Shown piece after piece: positions 1 to 8,007 of a stretch of 64,000 nucleotides of DNA (the stretch's first letter is position 1; the number at the start of each line of letters is the position of its first letter). The notes under the pieces are model-generated. The model was not told the origin of the DNA and searched no databases. It was given only the letters and a program-made list of their open reading frames with translations. The position numbers and the translations under genes are program-made. Location of the stretch: positions 26,643 to 90,642 of the forward strand of contig CANCQK010000013.1 of the NCBI GenBank assembly GCA_947380295.1. The letters run 5' to 3'. The stretch is from Bdellovibrionales bacterium. Its GTDB lineage: Bacteria; Bdellovibrionota; UBA1018.

Positions 1-154
1 CCAAACTCCAAGTGCTTTGCGAAGTTGGGAGGGGGAGTTCGCTGAAAGCTCAGCTTCTCGGGTTAGTACGTCGATATCTTTAGTTCTAAAAAGATTCTTC
101 CAATTCATACAATTTCTGTACTCTGGCCTATTCCTCGTCTATGACTTAAGGGGG

Positions 155-166
155 ACGTTGCAACGT
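155..166. promoter_or_regulatory. 12-bp perfect palindrome upstream of the permease gene
   Basis: The first 183 bases hold no convincing gene. They contain the self-complementary sequence ACGTTGCAACGT at 155-166, followed by AGGAG at 172-176, a good ribosome binding site seven bases before the ATG at 184. The palindrome sits where a regulator could control the permease, but no regulator is identifiable, so operator function is a guess. Confidence 0.25.
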
Positions 167-183
167 ATGCTAGGAGTGAAGAT

Positions 184-1743
184 ATGGCAAACCTTTTTAT
201 CAAAAAAGATGTGAACCGACTGATTGCAGACGCGGCTGACGCGACAGAGGGTGGTGAGTCTGGGCACCGACTCAAGCGAACTCTCGGGCCTTTCAATCTA
301 ATTATGCTCGGAGTTGGAGCAATTATTGGCGCAGGAATTTTTTCTCTCACGGGAACTGCAGCCGCTTACTACGCTGGGCCTGGGATTGTTTATAGCTTTA
401 TCATTGGTGGAATTTTGTGCGCTTTTGCTGGGCTTTGTTACGCAGAAATGGCCGCAATGGTACCTGTTTCTGGTTCAGCTTATGCCTATTCCTACGCCAC
501 TTTGGGTGAGTTGATCGCCTGGATTATTGGCTGGGACCTCGTGCTCGAGTATGCGTTTGGCTCCGTGACGGTGGCGACATCTTGGTCCGGGTATTTTTTC
601 TCCCTTTTAACTAAAACGCTGGGAGTACCCATTTCAGATGAGTGGATTCGGCTCACTAAGGGCCCGTGGGAGTTAGTTACCCTCACGGATGGAACTCAGG
701 CTTTTGGTTGGTGGAACTTGCCAGCTACATTAGTAGCCCTCTTTTTAACTGGAATTCTGTATCGAGGGATTCAAGAGAGTGCTTTTATTAACAATCTGAT
801 TGTGGTTGTGAAATTGATGATCATTTTCGCATTCATTGCTCTGGGTTGGGCGGTCGTCGATCCTCTCCATTGGGTTGGAAATTCGGCAGCAACTGGCTTA
901 GCTCGCTTGGTTCCCCCAGCCACACTCGCGATGAGAAACGGTCACGAGGTGATGAGCTTTGGTTGGCCGGGGGTTTTAACCGGGGCAGGCGTCGTGTTTT
1001 TCGCCTATATTGGGTTTGATGCAGTTTCTACAACTGCTCAGGAATGTCGAAACCCTTCGCGAGATCTTCCAATTGGGATTCTGGTTTCGCTTGTGACCTG
1101 CACGTTCCTCTATATTTTGATGGCTCTGGTGCTCACGGGAGTGGTTCCGTATCAGGAGCTAGGTGTTCCTGATCCAATCGCAGTAGGGGTGGATCGGATC
1201 GTTTCGCTCAGAGGTTGGTCAGAGGGGGGGCAGAAAATGTTCACCTTTGCGGTCAAGGTCGGCGCACTCGCAGGGCTGACTTCTGTCATCCTGGTGCTGA
1301 TGCTGGGTCAGACTCGGATTTTCTACTCCATGGCTAAGGATGGGCTTTTGCCTTGGTTTGATCATCTGAGTGAAAAGTATTCGACCCCAGATTTTGCTAC
1401 GGTGACGACGGGACTGATCGTTGCTCTTGGAGCAGGATTTCTCCCGATGAGTTTGGTGGGAGAGCTGGTCTCGATTGGGACACTGCTGGCGTTTGTTTTA
1501 GTTTGTGTTGGGATTCCGATTCTTCGCATTAAAAATCCGGATGTTCCAAGGCCTTTTAAAACTCCACTCTACTGGCTGGTTGCACCCCTGGGTGCGTTGG
1601 CTTGCTTTTGGGTGATGACAGGCCTCCCTCGGGACACATGGGTTCGCTTAGTGGTTTGGCTCATCATTGGTTTTGTGATCTATTTTGGATATGGCTCAAA
1701 GCACAGTAAGCTCAGACTGGAGTCTCAGAATGGCAAAAAGTGA
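184..1743 (+). CDS. APC-superfamily amino-acid permease (CAT-like)
   Basis: Inner-membrane amino-acid transporter. The 519-residue protein has about twelve hydrophobic segments and opens with the family signature GVGAIIGAGIFSLTG near residue 42, the unwound first helix that binds the substrate amine and carboxylate in APC transporters. A second recognisable block, FFAYIGFDAVSTTAQE near residue 278, is typical of the cationic amino-acid transporter (CAT/YfnA) subgroup, where it precedes the conserved N-P-R-D-L-P-I-G run. ATG start chosen because AGGAG lies seven bases upstream. The gene is convergent with the transglycosylase gene, only 8 bases apart at the stops. The exact substrate cannot be read from sequence. 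Confidence 0.9.
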   Translation: MANLFIKKDVNRLIADAADATEGGESGHRLKRTLGPFNLIMLGVGAIIGAGIFSLTGTAAAYYAGPGIVYSFIIGGILCAFAGLCYAEMAAMVPVSGSAYAYSYATLGELIAWIIGWDLVLEYAFGSVTVATSWSGYFFSLLTKTLGVPISDEWIRLTKGPWELVTLTDGTQAFGWWNLPATLVALFLTGILYRGIQESAFINNLIVVVKLMIIFAFIALGWAVVDPLHWVGNSAATGLARLVPPATLAMRNGHEVMSFGWPGVLTGAGVVFFAYIGFDAVSTTAQECRNPSRDLPIGILVSLVTCTFLYILMALVLTGVVPYQELGVPDPIAVGVDRIVSLRGWSEGGQKMFTFAVKVGALAGLTSVILVLMLGQTRIFYSMAKDGLLPWFDHLSEKYSTPDFATVTTGLIVALGAGFLPMSLVGELVSIGTLLAFVLVCVGIPILRIKNPDVPRPFKTPLYWLVAPLGALACFWVMTGLPRDTWVRLVVWLIIGFVIYFGYGSKHSKLRLESQNGKK

Positions 1744-1751
1744 AGCCAATT

Positions 1752-3572
1752 TCAGGATTTGAATAGATTAAAAACTTTGCCCAATTCTTTCCGGCCTTCT
1801 GTTGGGTTATTGAGCCGATCTGAATACAAAGAAACATACCAAAAGTAGTTTCTTGCGATCGAGCTGACATAATCTCGTGTCTCTTTGAAGGGAATGAGGT
1901 CGATGAATAAGGCTCTGTCCTTCACTGGATAGCGTTTGAGCCATTCCTCGACTCTCTTTGGGCCTGCATTATAAGCCGCGAGGGCGAGTTCAGCGTCCCC
2001 ATCGTAATTTCGCAAAAGGTTTGAAAAGTATCGTGAGCCCACCTCTAAATTAAAGGTTGGATTATAGAGTTGATTGGGATTTTTCATTCGGTGAAAACGA
2101 CGAGCCGTCTTAGGCATGATTTGCATTAACCCCATGGCCCCTGCAGGACTTCGAGCGCGGATATTAAAAGCGCTCTCTTGACGAATGAGTGAGAGCACTA
2201 ACATTGGATCGAGGCTGCCTACTTTGTGCTGAGGCGTGAGGTCTGTTTTCCTTGGGTAGAAAAGCTCGAGCGAAGTTTTTGAAAGCAAATTTGGGTCTTC
2301 GCGAAAGGCTGAACTCAGGAGTTTGAATCGTCGAATTGAATCATCCATTCGCAACGTGAGGGCCGCTAGATAGAGTTTAACGCGTGCCGGTATGGCATCG
2401 AGCTGGGTTTCTGAGCGGTTCAGGAGTTGCCTGGCGTACTCTGGTTCCCTCAGTTTGAGGAGAGCTTCGATTTCGCGAATCCGGAGATTAAAGGGATGCG
2501 TTCCTTGAATTCTAGCCTGAGTTGGAGAATCGGTCCTCGTCGTGTGGGGTGAGGTCGGGCTGGGTTCGTCCATTTGAATTAAAACTGACTGTAAGCTAAA
2601 GGGGTATCTTTGAAAGAGAGCCTTCTTTGCCTCTGTAGAGTGTTCGGATTTCTTGAGTTGAATGCCACATTGGTGTTTCCAGAAGAGTGCTCGCGGTGCA
2701 AAGTCTGTGGTTGGGGTTGAATTCTCCGATAGAAATTTGAGGTGTGGAAGGGCAGCGGGGCAGTTGTTCTCCCAGATCTTAAGGAGACTGAGTCGAAGTC
2801 TTACTCTTAGGGCAGTTTCGTCAACCCCTGTCTCTTCTTGAATCGCTTTTTCATAAAGTTGAATTGCAGCCTTTCGAGCGGTGTCGTTGGGGAGAAATTC
2901 TTCCATTTTGAAAGCAAAAGCAGCCGGAAGGGGTGAGCCTGGCTGCGGTTTAGCTTGGAGGACCTTTTTTAGAATGGAGTCTAGCTCAGCGACTTCTCGA
3001 ATTTTTTTGAGCGCCTCGCGGAGATCCTCCTGAGATAGTATTTTGAGTGACTCAAAATCTCCTGCTTGAATGCGCTGCGCGTTTTGCTTTGCGGATTTTT
3101 CGGCCCTCTGCTTCGAAAGGCGGTCTTTTTTGGCTCGTTGGTCCTGACTATGGGGCGCTGCGCTAAGGTCTTGGCAGAATGCTTGAGGTTCTAGTTTTGA
3201 GTTGCAAGAACTGAGAAGTGACGCCCTTTCGGATCGCGAGAGAGCGTTCTTTTTGTAACGCAAATAAAGGAGTGCTCTCTGGGTGAGGTCTTGCCTAGAT
3301 TCAGGGGTTTCCTGGTCGATCCCCAAGAAATCGCGGGTGACTTCTGAGAGGAGTCTTTCGCTGCCAGATTTTTGGTAGGGATTCGCTTTTGCTGCCTCTG
3401 GATGAAAATCTTCAGTGATTTCCTGACGAGTGATCGAGCTCGTTGGCGACTGTCCCGGGAGTGAAGGAGGAGGTGTTAAAGGCGCCACCGCCGCCACTGA
3501 GAGTTTCTGTAAACCAGGGCTAAGGAGTGCCAGAAGAGCTGCGCTGAAGATGGTTTTTTGGTGTCGAATCAT
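1752..3572 (-). CDS. Soluble lytic murein transglycosylase (SLT, GH23)
   Basis: Periplasmic enzyme that cleaves the MurNAc-GlcNAc bond of peptidoglycan with formation of 1,6-anhydro ends. It begins with a Sec-type signal peptide (hydrophobic stretch about residues 8-28). A long helical, Lys/Arg-rich middle follows, like the superhelical U/L domains of Slt70. The catalytic SLT domain is at about residues 445-580: ESAFNIRARSPAGAMGLMQI carries the catalytic Glu and the A-x-G-L-M-Q-I signature, and ALAAYNAGPKRVEEW is the conserved substrate-groove motif. At 606 residues it is close to Slt70 in length. Expressed alone on the minus strand. Confidence 0.9.
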   Translation of the reverse strand: MIRHQKTIFSAALLALLSPGLQKLSVAAVAPLTPPPSLPGQSPTSSITRQEITEDFHPEAAKANPYQKSGSERLLSEVTRDFLGIDQETPESRQDLTQRALLYLRYKKNALSRSERASLLSSCNSKLEPQAFCQDLSAAPHSQDQRAKKDRLSKQRAEKSAKQNAQRIQAGDFESLKILSQEDLREALKKIREVAELDSILKKVLQAKPQPGSPLPAAFAFKMEEFLPNDTARKAAIQLYEKAIQEETGVDETALRVRLRLSLLKIWENNCPAALPHLKFLSENSTPTTDFAPRALFWKHQCGIQLKKSEHSTEAKKALFQRYPFSLQSVLIQMDEPSPTSPHTTRTDSPTQARIQGTHPFNLRIREIEALLKLREPEYARQLLNRSETQLDAIPARVKLYLAALTLRMDDSIRRFKLLSSAFREDPNLLSKTSLELFYPRKTDLTPQHKVGSLDPMLVLSLIRQESAFNIRARSPAGAMGLMQIMPKTARRFHRMKNPNQLYNPTFNLEVGSRYFSNLLRNYDGDAELALAAYNAGPKRVEEWLKRYPVKDRALFIDLIPFKETRDYVSSIARNYFWYVSLYSDRLNNPTEGRKELGKVFNLFKS

Positions 3573-3679
3573 GATGTGTCCCCTCGGTCAGATGGTCTGT
3601 TATCACTGTAGCATTCGAATTTTGAATTGAAAACGAGGGGCTCAAAAAAGAGAATTTGAAAATTTCCACTCAAGAACCC

Positions 3680-3708
3680 TTGATTGCCGACCGAGTTACG
3701 GCTATAAG
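3680..3708 (+). promoter_or_regulatory. Sigma70-type promoter of the tRNA gene
   Basis: TTGATT at 3680-3685 and TATAAG at 3703-3708 are separated by exactly 17 bases. The predicted start point, near 3715, lies about 20 bases before the tRNA, a normal leader for a tRNA transcript. Confidence 0.6.
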
Positions 3709-3736
3709 AGGAAGTCAATTCTGTGAAAGTTTCTTC

Positions 3737-3813
3737 GGCTGGGTAGCTCAGATGGTTAGAGCGGCGGATTCATAACCCGCAGGTCGGCAGTTCGATCCTG
3801 CCCTCAGCCACCA
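3737..3813 (+). tRNA. tRNA-Met (CAT anticodon, elongator type)
   Basis: A full cloverleaf can be drawn: acceptor arm GGCTGGG with CTCAGCC (one G-T pair), D arm GCTC/GAGC, anticodon loop TTCATAA with CAT at 3771-3773, T arm GGCAG/CTGCC with TTCGATC loop, and an encoded CCA end. The G1-C72 pair argues against the initiator tRNA. A CAT anticodon could also be the lysidine-modified tRNA-Ile2 (TilS is encoded at 9906), but the body resembles elongator Met. The last pair of the anticodon stem is an A-C mismatch. Confidence 0.9.
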
Positions 3814-3830
3814 AATTCAAAAATAATAAA

Positions 3831-6365
3831 TTAGATGTATTTTTCTAACTCTTTCCAGAGTTCTTCTGTCAATTCTACGGGAGAATCAGCTAAAAGCCTC
3901 GAAAAATACTCATCGTCGAGTTCATAGGCTTTGGGGTGAATTCTCGCTTGCAGGAGTAGAATTCGATTGTCGTCAGTTCTCTTGAAGTAGAGTCTTCTCG
4001 CTCCAGAAATGCCGTTTTCTAAGTAGGCTTGCCAAATGTTCGAATGTTTAGTGAGACACTCCAGTTTGTGAAGATTGAGTCCCGTGCATTGGAGGCTAGG
4101 ATTTTCAATCCAGAGTTTTAATTTGGAAAGGGTGGAGCCAATTTTCTTCAAAAAAATGACATCTTCGCGAGTGGGTTTTGTCATCAGATGATTCAACTGG
4201 GCCAAAAAAGAGGGGCTAACCATGAAGGCTTGGTGAGCTGGGCGAATGAAGCCTGCTAGATCGGGAATCTCAAGAGATGAGTGGGAGGAGGATCGACCGC
4301 TTCGCGCAGACAATGGATTTTCTGTAGAAGATATCCAGGATCGAGCAGAGGTTCTCGCCCCCTGCGAGTGGTGTCCTAACTTTGGCTCTGGTGTGGGTGT
4401 CTTTTCACTCGAAATATCAGATTTTGAAGGGCTAGGGGTTCCGCGGATCAACTCATCATGAATGTAGGGCACGTCAGGAGGGAGTTCACCATTCAGACCA
4501 ATCGACAGTCGAGCTAGATCGATCAAAGCATCGCGATAGAGCTCATTGATATAGGGTCGAACGGGCGCCACTTTCTGGATCGATCTTTGATGCTCTGCGT
4601 AGAGTTCTTTCATTTGATTCATGATCGATTGAACTGACTCATTTTGAGGTTCTAGTTCATCGATGACCAGTTGAGACGCATAAGTGCCGGCAAGAGAAGT
4701 AAGTCTGGTCCACGTCTCTGGGTCTTCGTACTTGCGAAGGCCTTCGATATTTTGTTTCGTCTGAATCAGAGCTAAATACAAATCGAGTTGATTTTTTGTG
4801 AACTGCGCTCGAATCTTTTTTAATGCCTCTGAATAGTTTTGAGCTTGAGCCTGAGTATTGAGGCCTTCGGTCTGGATTTGATGGCTGAGTTTTGCCCCAG
4901 TTTTAAGTAGAATAAGGGTCTTTGAAGATTTGATACTTCTCCATCTGTGCTCAAGTAGGGAGGTGATTTTTCCGAGTTCTTCGATTGCATCTAGGGCGCG
5001 TAGTTTATTTCTGTGCCTGTTTAAGTCTGCCTCGGTTAACTTGAGTCCATGTGTTAAAAGGCATCCAGTGGGTGAGTTTTTAATGATGTGATCAGCGAAT
5101 TGCCTTTCTAGAGAGGGTGTATTTTGGGCAACCTCGTCTATATAGAGTTCTAATGCGCTAGTGCTGCCAAGTTCAATGGCCTTTTTTAGACAAGTGTTTG
5201 CATTTTTGTTTTCGGAGTACTTGAGTGACATTAGTCCAAGGATTCGACAACTTTCAGCGAGTTCGAAACGGAAACAAAAGGTTTCCATTGAGTTGAATAG
5301 TCCTGCCTCGACGTTTTCTATTGCAGTCGTTAATTCGCGGGAGGTTTCTTCTCCCTTGAGTTGGAACATTTCGTGAAGAAGTGTCACCCACTTGTCGTTT
5401 ACCGGTTTTCCTTCAATTATTTCTTTTGTAATTAATATAAGAAGACTTTTTAATGAGGTCGTTTTTTGAGAAAGAGTGGCATCAGCTTTCTTAAGAATCG
5501 TGATTCCGTGTTGCTCTAGTGTTTCAGCAACTAGTTTTCGAGTGCTTTCAAAGTGCATGTATGCTTGGGTTGTTACAATCAGCAGAGAGGCAAGCTGGGT
5601 TGAGTTCGGATTTTTGCGAAGTTCGGAATAGAGAAGAAGTCCAATTCTATCTCCCACTTTTAGTGCAGTTTCCACGATTGAATCATAAACATCATCCCGT
5701 TCCTGGTCTGTTAGGTCAAGACTGGTGAGAGATTGGGTAGCGTTGATGAATGAGGTTTTTTCCGTTGAATTGAAATTTCTCAGTGTTTTTAGTTTTGACG
5801 AAGCGATTTCTCGAATTAAATCACTGCCGAATTCCTGAGCTACACTTAGGAAGAAAATTTGCTTCCGCCGCAGGCCTAGCGTATTTCTCTCTCTCGGGAT
5901 TTCAGTTTGATTGATTTTTTTTTCTATTGAGTTTGCCTGATCTAGAAGCCAGGGTGATCGGAAGTTCAGAGCGTAGGTGGCTACCCAAAATTCTTTTTCT
6001 TCGAATAGAAGTTTCTCGATCTTTGAATAATTAAAAAGGGTATCAATGATGTTAGAAAAAAGATTCAGGTTGTCCGAGGGGTTAGTTGGACTTAAATCGA
6101 TTTCAGTTTTGATGAGTTCAAATAAAAAATCTAACTTTTCTTTATCATTGTGGGAATTCGGTGCTGCTCGATCTTTAAATGCCTGTGTGCAAAGTTTCCA
6201 TTCATCGATGGGGTTTTTGGTGCTGGTTTCAATTGCCGGTTGAGGGGGTGAAGTTGACTGCAGAGGGTCTCTTGTTGGGAGATCCATGGCGAATGTGGGT
6301 TCTCCTGAGTTAAAACTGGAAAAAGCAATTAAACTAAAATAGAGAAATGTCTCAAGTTTATTCAT
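3831..6365 (-). CDS. Large secreted helical-repeat protein with possible RelE-like C-terminal domain
   Basis: No family recognised overall. The 844-residue protein starts with a Sec signal peptide (residues 1 to about 26). The next ~600 residues are helix-rich and look like TPR/Sel1-type repeats. One unit, around the stretch LGLMSLKYSENKNANTCLKK followed by AIELGS, fits the Sel1 pattern. A Ser/Thr/Pro-rich low-complexity linker near residues 640-700 separates a C-terminal domain of about 130 residues. Its order, hydrophobic helices then GARRLYFKRTDDNRILLL then a final helix, resembles the RelE/ParE toxin fold. That match is visual only. It is the first of four accessory secreted-protein genes between the tRNA and tilS. 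Repeat-mediated protein binding plus a small catalytic tail would suit an exported effector, but this is inference. Confidence 0.7.
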   Translation of the reverse strand: MNKLETFLYFSLIAFSSFNSGEPTFAMDLPTRDPLQSTSPPQPAIETSTKNPIDEWKLCTQAFKDRAAPNSHNDKEKLDFLFELIKTEIDLSPTNPSDNLNLFSNIIDTLFNYSKIEKLLFEEKEFWVATYALNFRSPWLLDQANSIEKKINQTEIPRERNTLGLRRKQIFFLSVAQEFGSDLIREIASSKLKTLRNFNSTEKTSFINATQSLTSLDLTDQERDDVYDSIVETALKVGDRIGLLLYSELRKNPNSTQLASLLIVTTQAYMHFESTRKLVAETLEQHGITILKKADATLSQKTTSLKSLLILITKEIIEGKPVNDKWVTLLHEMFQLKGEETSRELTTAIENVEAGLFNSMETFCFRFELAESCRILGLMSLKYSENKNANTCLKKAIELGSTSALELYIDEVAQNTPSLERQFADHIIKNSPTGCLLTHGLKLTEADLNRHRNKLRALDAIEELGKITSLLEHRWRSIKSSKTLILLKTGAKLSHQIQTEGLNTQAQAQNYSEALKKIRAQFTKNQLDLYLALIQTKQNIEGLRKYEDPETWTRLTSLAGTYASQLVIDELEPQNESVQSIMNQMKELYAEHQRSIQKVAPVRPYINELYRDALIDLARLSIGLNGELPPDVPYIHDELIRGTPSPSKSDISSEKTPTPEPKLGHHSQGARTSARSWISSTENPLSARSGRSSSHSSLEIPDLAGFIRPAHQAFMVSPSFLAQLNHLMTKPTREDVIFLKKIGSTLSKLKLWIENPSLQCTGLNLHKLECLTKHSNIWQAYLENGISGARRLYFKRTDDNRILLLQARIHPKAYELDDEYFSRLLADSPVELTEELWKELEKYI

Positions 6366-6489
6366 GATTACCTAGTGAAATTTTTTTCGCCTCATGGCTC
6401 ATGCGAGCCCGGGTTAATTTGGGAGTTGCGGAGCTTATATTATTCCAATCACGATGTCAAAGAAATTGACTTCATAAGTCAGATGATCT

Positions 6490-7305
6490 ATGGGATTAAA
6501 AATGATGCTCAAGAACACGGTGCTCCACATGCTGAATAAAATAGTGATGGTTCTACTTTTTTTTGCGGTAGCCTTAATTAAAGATGCTGATGCAGGGCCT
6601 TACGTCCTCATTGATGGAAACCCAATCGAACTCATTGCGGATCCTCAGTATATCCTAGATCGAGGCAGAGGATGTTTTGGTCAAGTCAGCACTGGAGCAT
6701 TGCGGAGCCTGCTCGCTAACTACTCTAGCTATGCCACTGTAGAAACAGTAGGCCCGCTCACGGGTCAGATTTCTCATGAAAGATCGGCGTATTTAAATAC
6801 TGTTTTAACAAACGTCGAAGAATTTTTCTTACTCAGTGAGTCTAAGTCCGATTTTAATTTTGACAATAAATTCGAAGACTTGAGTGCTTCATTTTATGAA
6901 AGCTCTGGGCTGCAAAAGGACCTCGATGAGCTCTTTCGTGCCTTGGTCAGTGATATTGAGACGTGCAGGATCCGCGGGGTGATTCGGACCTCTCAAGGGG
7001 ATGAATTTTTAAAGTTCTCAACGGTCGACAAATCTGTTCTGGGTAGTCTGTCGAGGGCTTCATCTCCGAGTCGGGATGAGCTAGAGAGCGGGCTTGAAAG
7101 TCATTGCAGTTTTTTTGGCCTGACTCCGATTAAAAGTGAAGGTCTGAATGGGAACGGGAAATCTCTGCCGGAAAAAGACTCGAGCTTGCCTCGGCCGAGT
7201 CTTTCAATTTCCTTCAAACCGGCTGAGACTCCAGATGAAGCGCTTTCGTCTGGGCTTCGATCGCCCCAGTCGGCGTTTAAAATAGTGAGGTCTAAGTCAA
7301 AGTAG
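6490..7305 (+). CDS. Secreted hypothetical protein
   Basis: Unrecognised protein of 271 residues with an N-terminal hydrophobic segment (about residues 12-34, ending near DADAGP) that reads as a Sec signal peptide. The mature part holds three cysteines and a Ser/Pro/Glu-rich tail ending in basic residues (KIVRSKSK). Start is uncertain: ATG at 6490 and 6502 are both in frame and neither has a strong ribosome binding site. A 15-base inverted repeat (TGACTT-CAT-AAGTCA, 6467-6481) lies just before the start. It is divergent from the 844-residue gene and convergent with the next gene, with 9 bases between stops. Probably part of the same accessory secreted set. Confidence 0.65.
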   Translation: MGLKMMLKNTVLHMLNKIVMVLLFFAVALIKDADAGPYVLIDGNPIELIADPQYILDRGRGCFGQVSTGALRSLLANYSSYATVETVGPLTGQISHERSAYLNTVLTNVEEFFLLSESKSDFNFDNKFEDLSASFYESSGLQKDLDELFRALVSDIETCRIRGVIRTSQGDEFLKFSTVDKSVLGSLSRASSPSRDELESGLESHCSFFGLTPIKSEGLNGNGKSLPEKDSSLPRPSLSISFKPAETPDEALSSGLRSPQSAFKIVRSKSK

Positions 7306-7314
7306 CCGAGGATG

Positions 7315-7935
7315 TCATCTGATCAGGCCAGTGAATAGAAGCGGGTCAATCTTGTGTTTTACTGGTTCCTGGATGATTTCACCTTCGTAGCCCATGGTTC
7401 GGAGTGCGTCTTCAACTTTTTGAAGTCGGCCTGGGTCGGGCTTATAGTGTCCACTGTCGTTATTAATTCGTAGTTTTCTTGGAGGGCTTGTTCGGAGTTC
7501 GATTTCGCCTGCCATGCGACAGTTGCCGATCCGGCTTTCCAGGGAAAGTTCTGTGTCGAAGGAGGAATGGCAAATTTGTCCAGTGTCGCCTCGGTGAATG
7601 TCATAGCTGTCTTTGCGGAGGTAGAGGTCTCCATTCATGTGGAGGAAATAGAGGTACGGTCCACTTGGGAGAGGCTCCAGAGAGTTAGCCCAGTAAATCA
7701 CGCCATTTTTAGCTGTAATTCGAGACGCTTCAAGTTCTTCTGCAGATAGGAAATTCCAACCTTCGTCCTGGCTTTTCTTGAATCGAGTGGGTGTAACTTG
7801 GAGAGGGCTGGAGGGAATCTTGCGTCTCTGGGGTGAGAGGCTTCTTGAGTCTCCGTCCATTCCAAAAGATTGGTCTGGGCTGAGTATGCTAGTGACTAGA
7901 AAAATAAAAAGAATTGGGAACATCGCTTTTTTCAC
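7315..7935 (-). CDS. Secreted protein with HSS...AGE...NxSGHYxP domain
   Basis: Protein of 206 residues. Residues 1-25 are a clear signal peptide, followed by a Ser/Arg/Pro-rich segment (SRSLSPQRRKIPSSPLQVTP). The C-terminal ~100 residues carry spaced motifs HSSF, MAGEIELR and INNDSGHYKPDPGRL, then a helix ending near GYEG. From memory this HSS-AGE-N-SGHY-P order occurs in uncharacterised domains found in bacterial toxins/effectors and in some eukaryotic microbial proteins. The conserved His, Ser and Tyr residues suggest an enzyme, but no activity is known to me. Located between two other secreted-protein genes. Confidence 0.7.
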   Translation of the reverse strand: MKKAMFPILFIFLVTSILSPDQSFGMDGDSRSLSPQRRKIPSSPLQVTPTRFKKSQDEGWNFLSAEELEASRITAKNGVIYWANSLEPLPSGPYLYFLHMNGDLYLRKDSYDIHRGDTGQICHSSFDTELSLESRIGNCRMAGEIELRTSPPRKLRINNDSGHYKPDPGRLQKVEDALRTMGYEGEIIQEPVKHKIDPLLFTGLIR

Positions 7936-8007
7936 TCCGTAATGGAGCCGGCATCATGAACTAAAGTGCAGAAAATTGCGAGTTCAATTTTTTTATATTA
8001 ATTTAAT

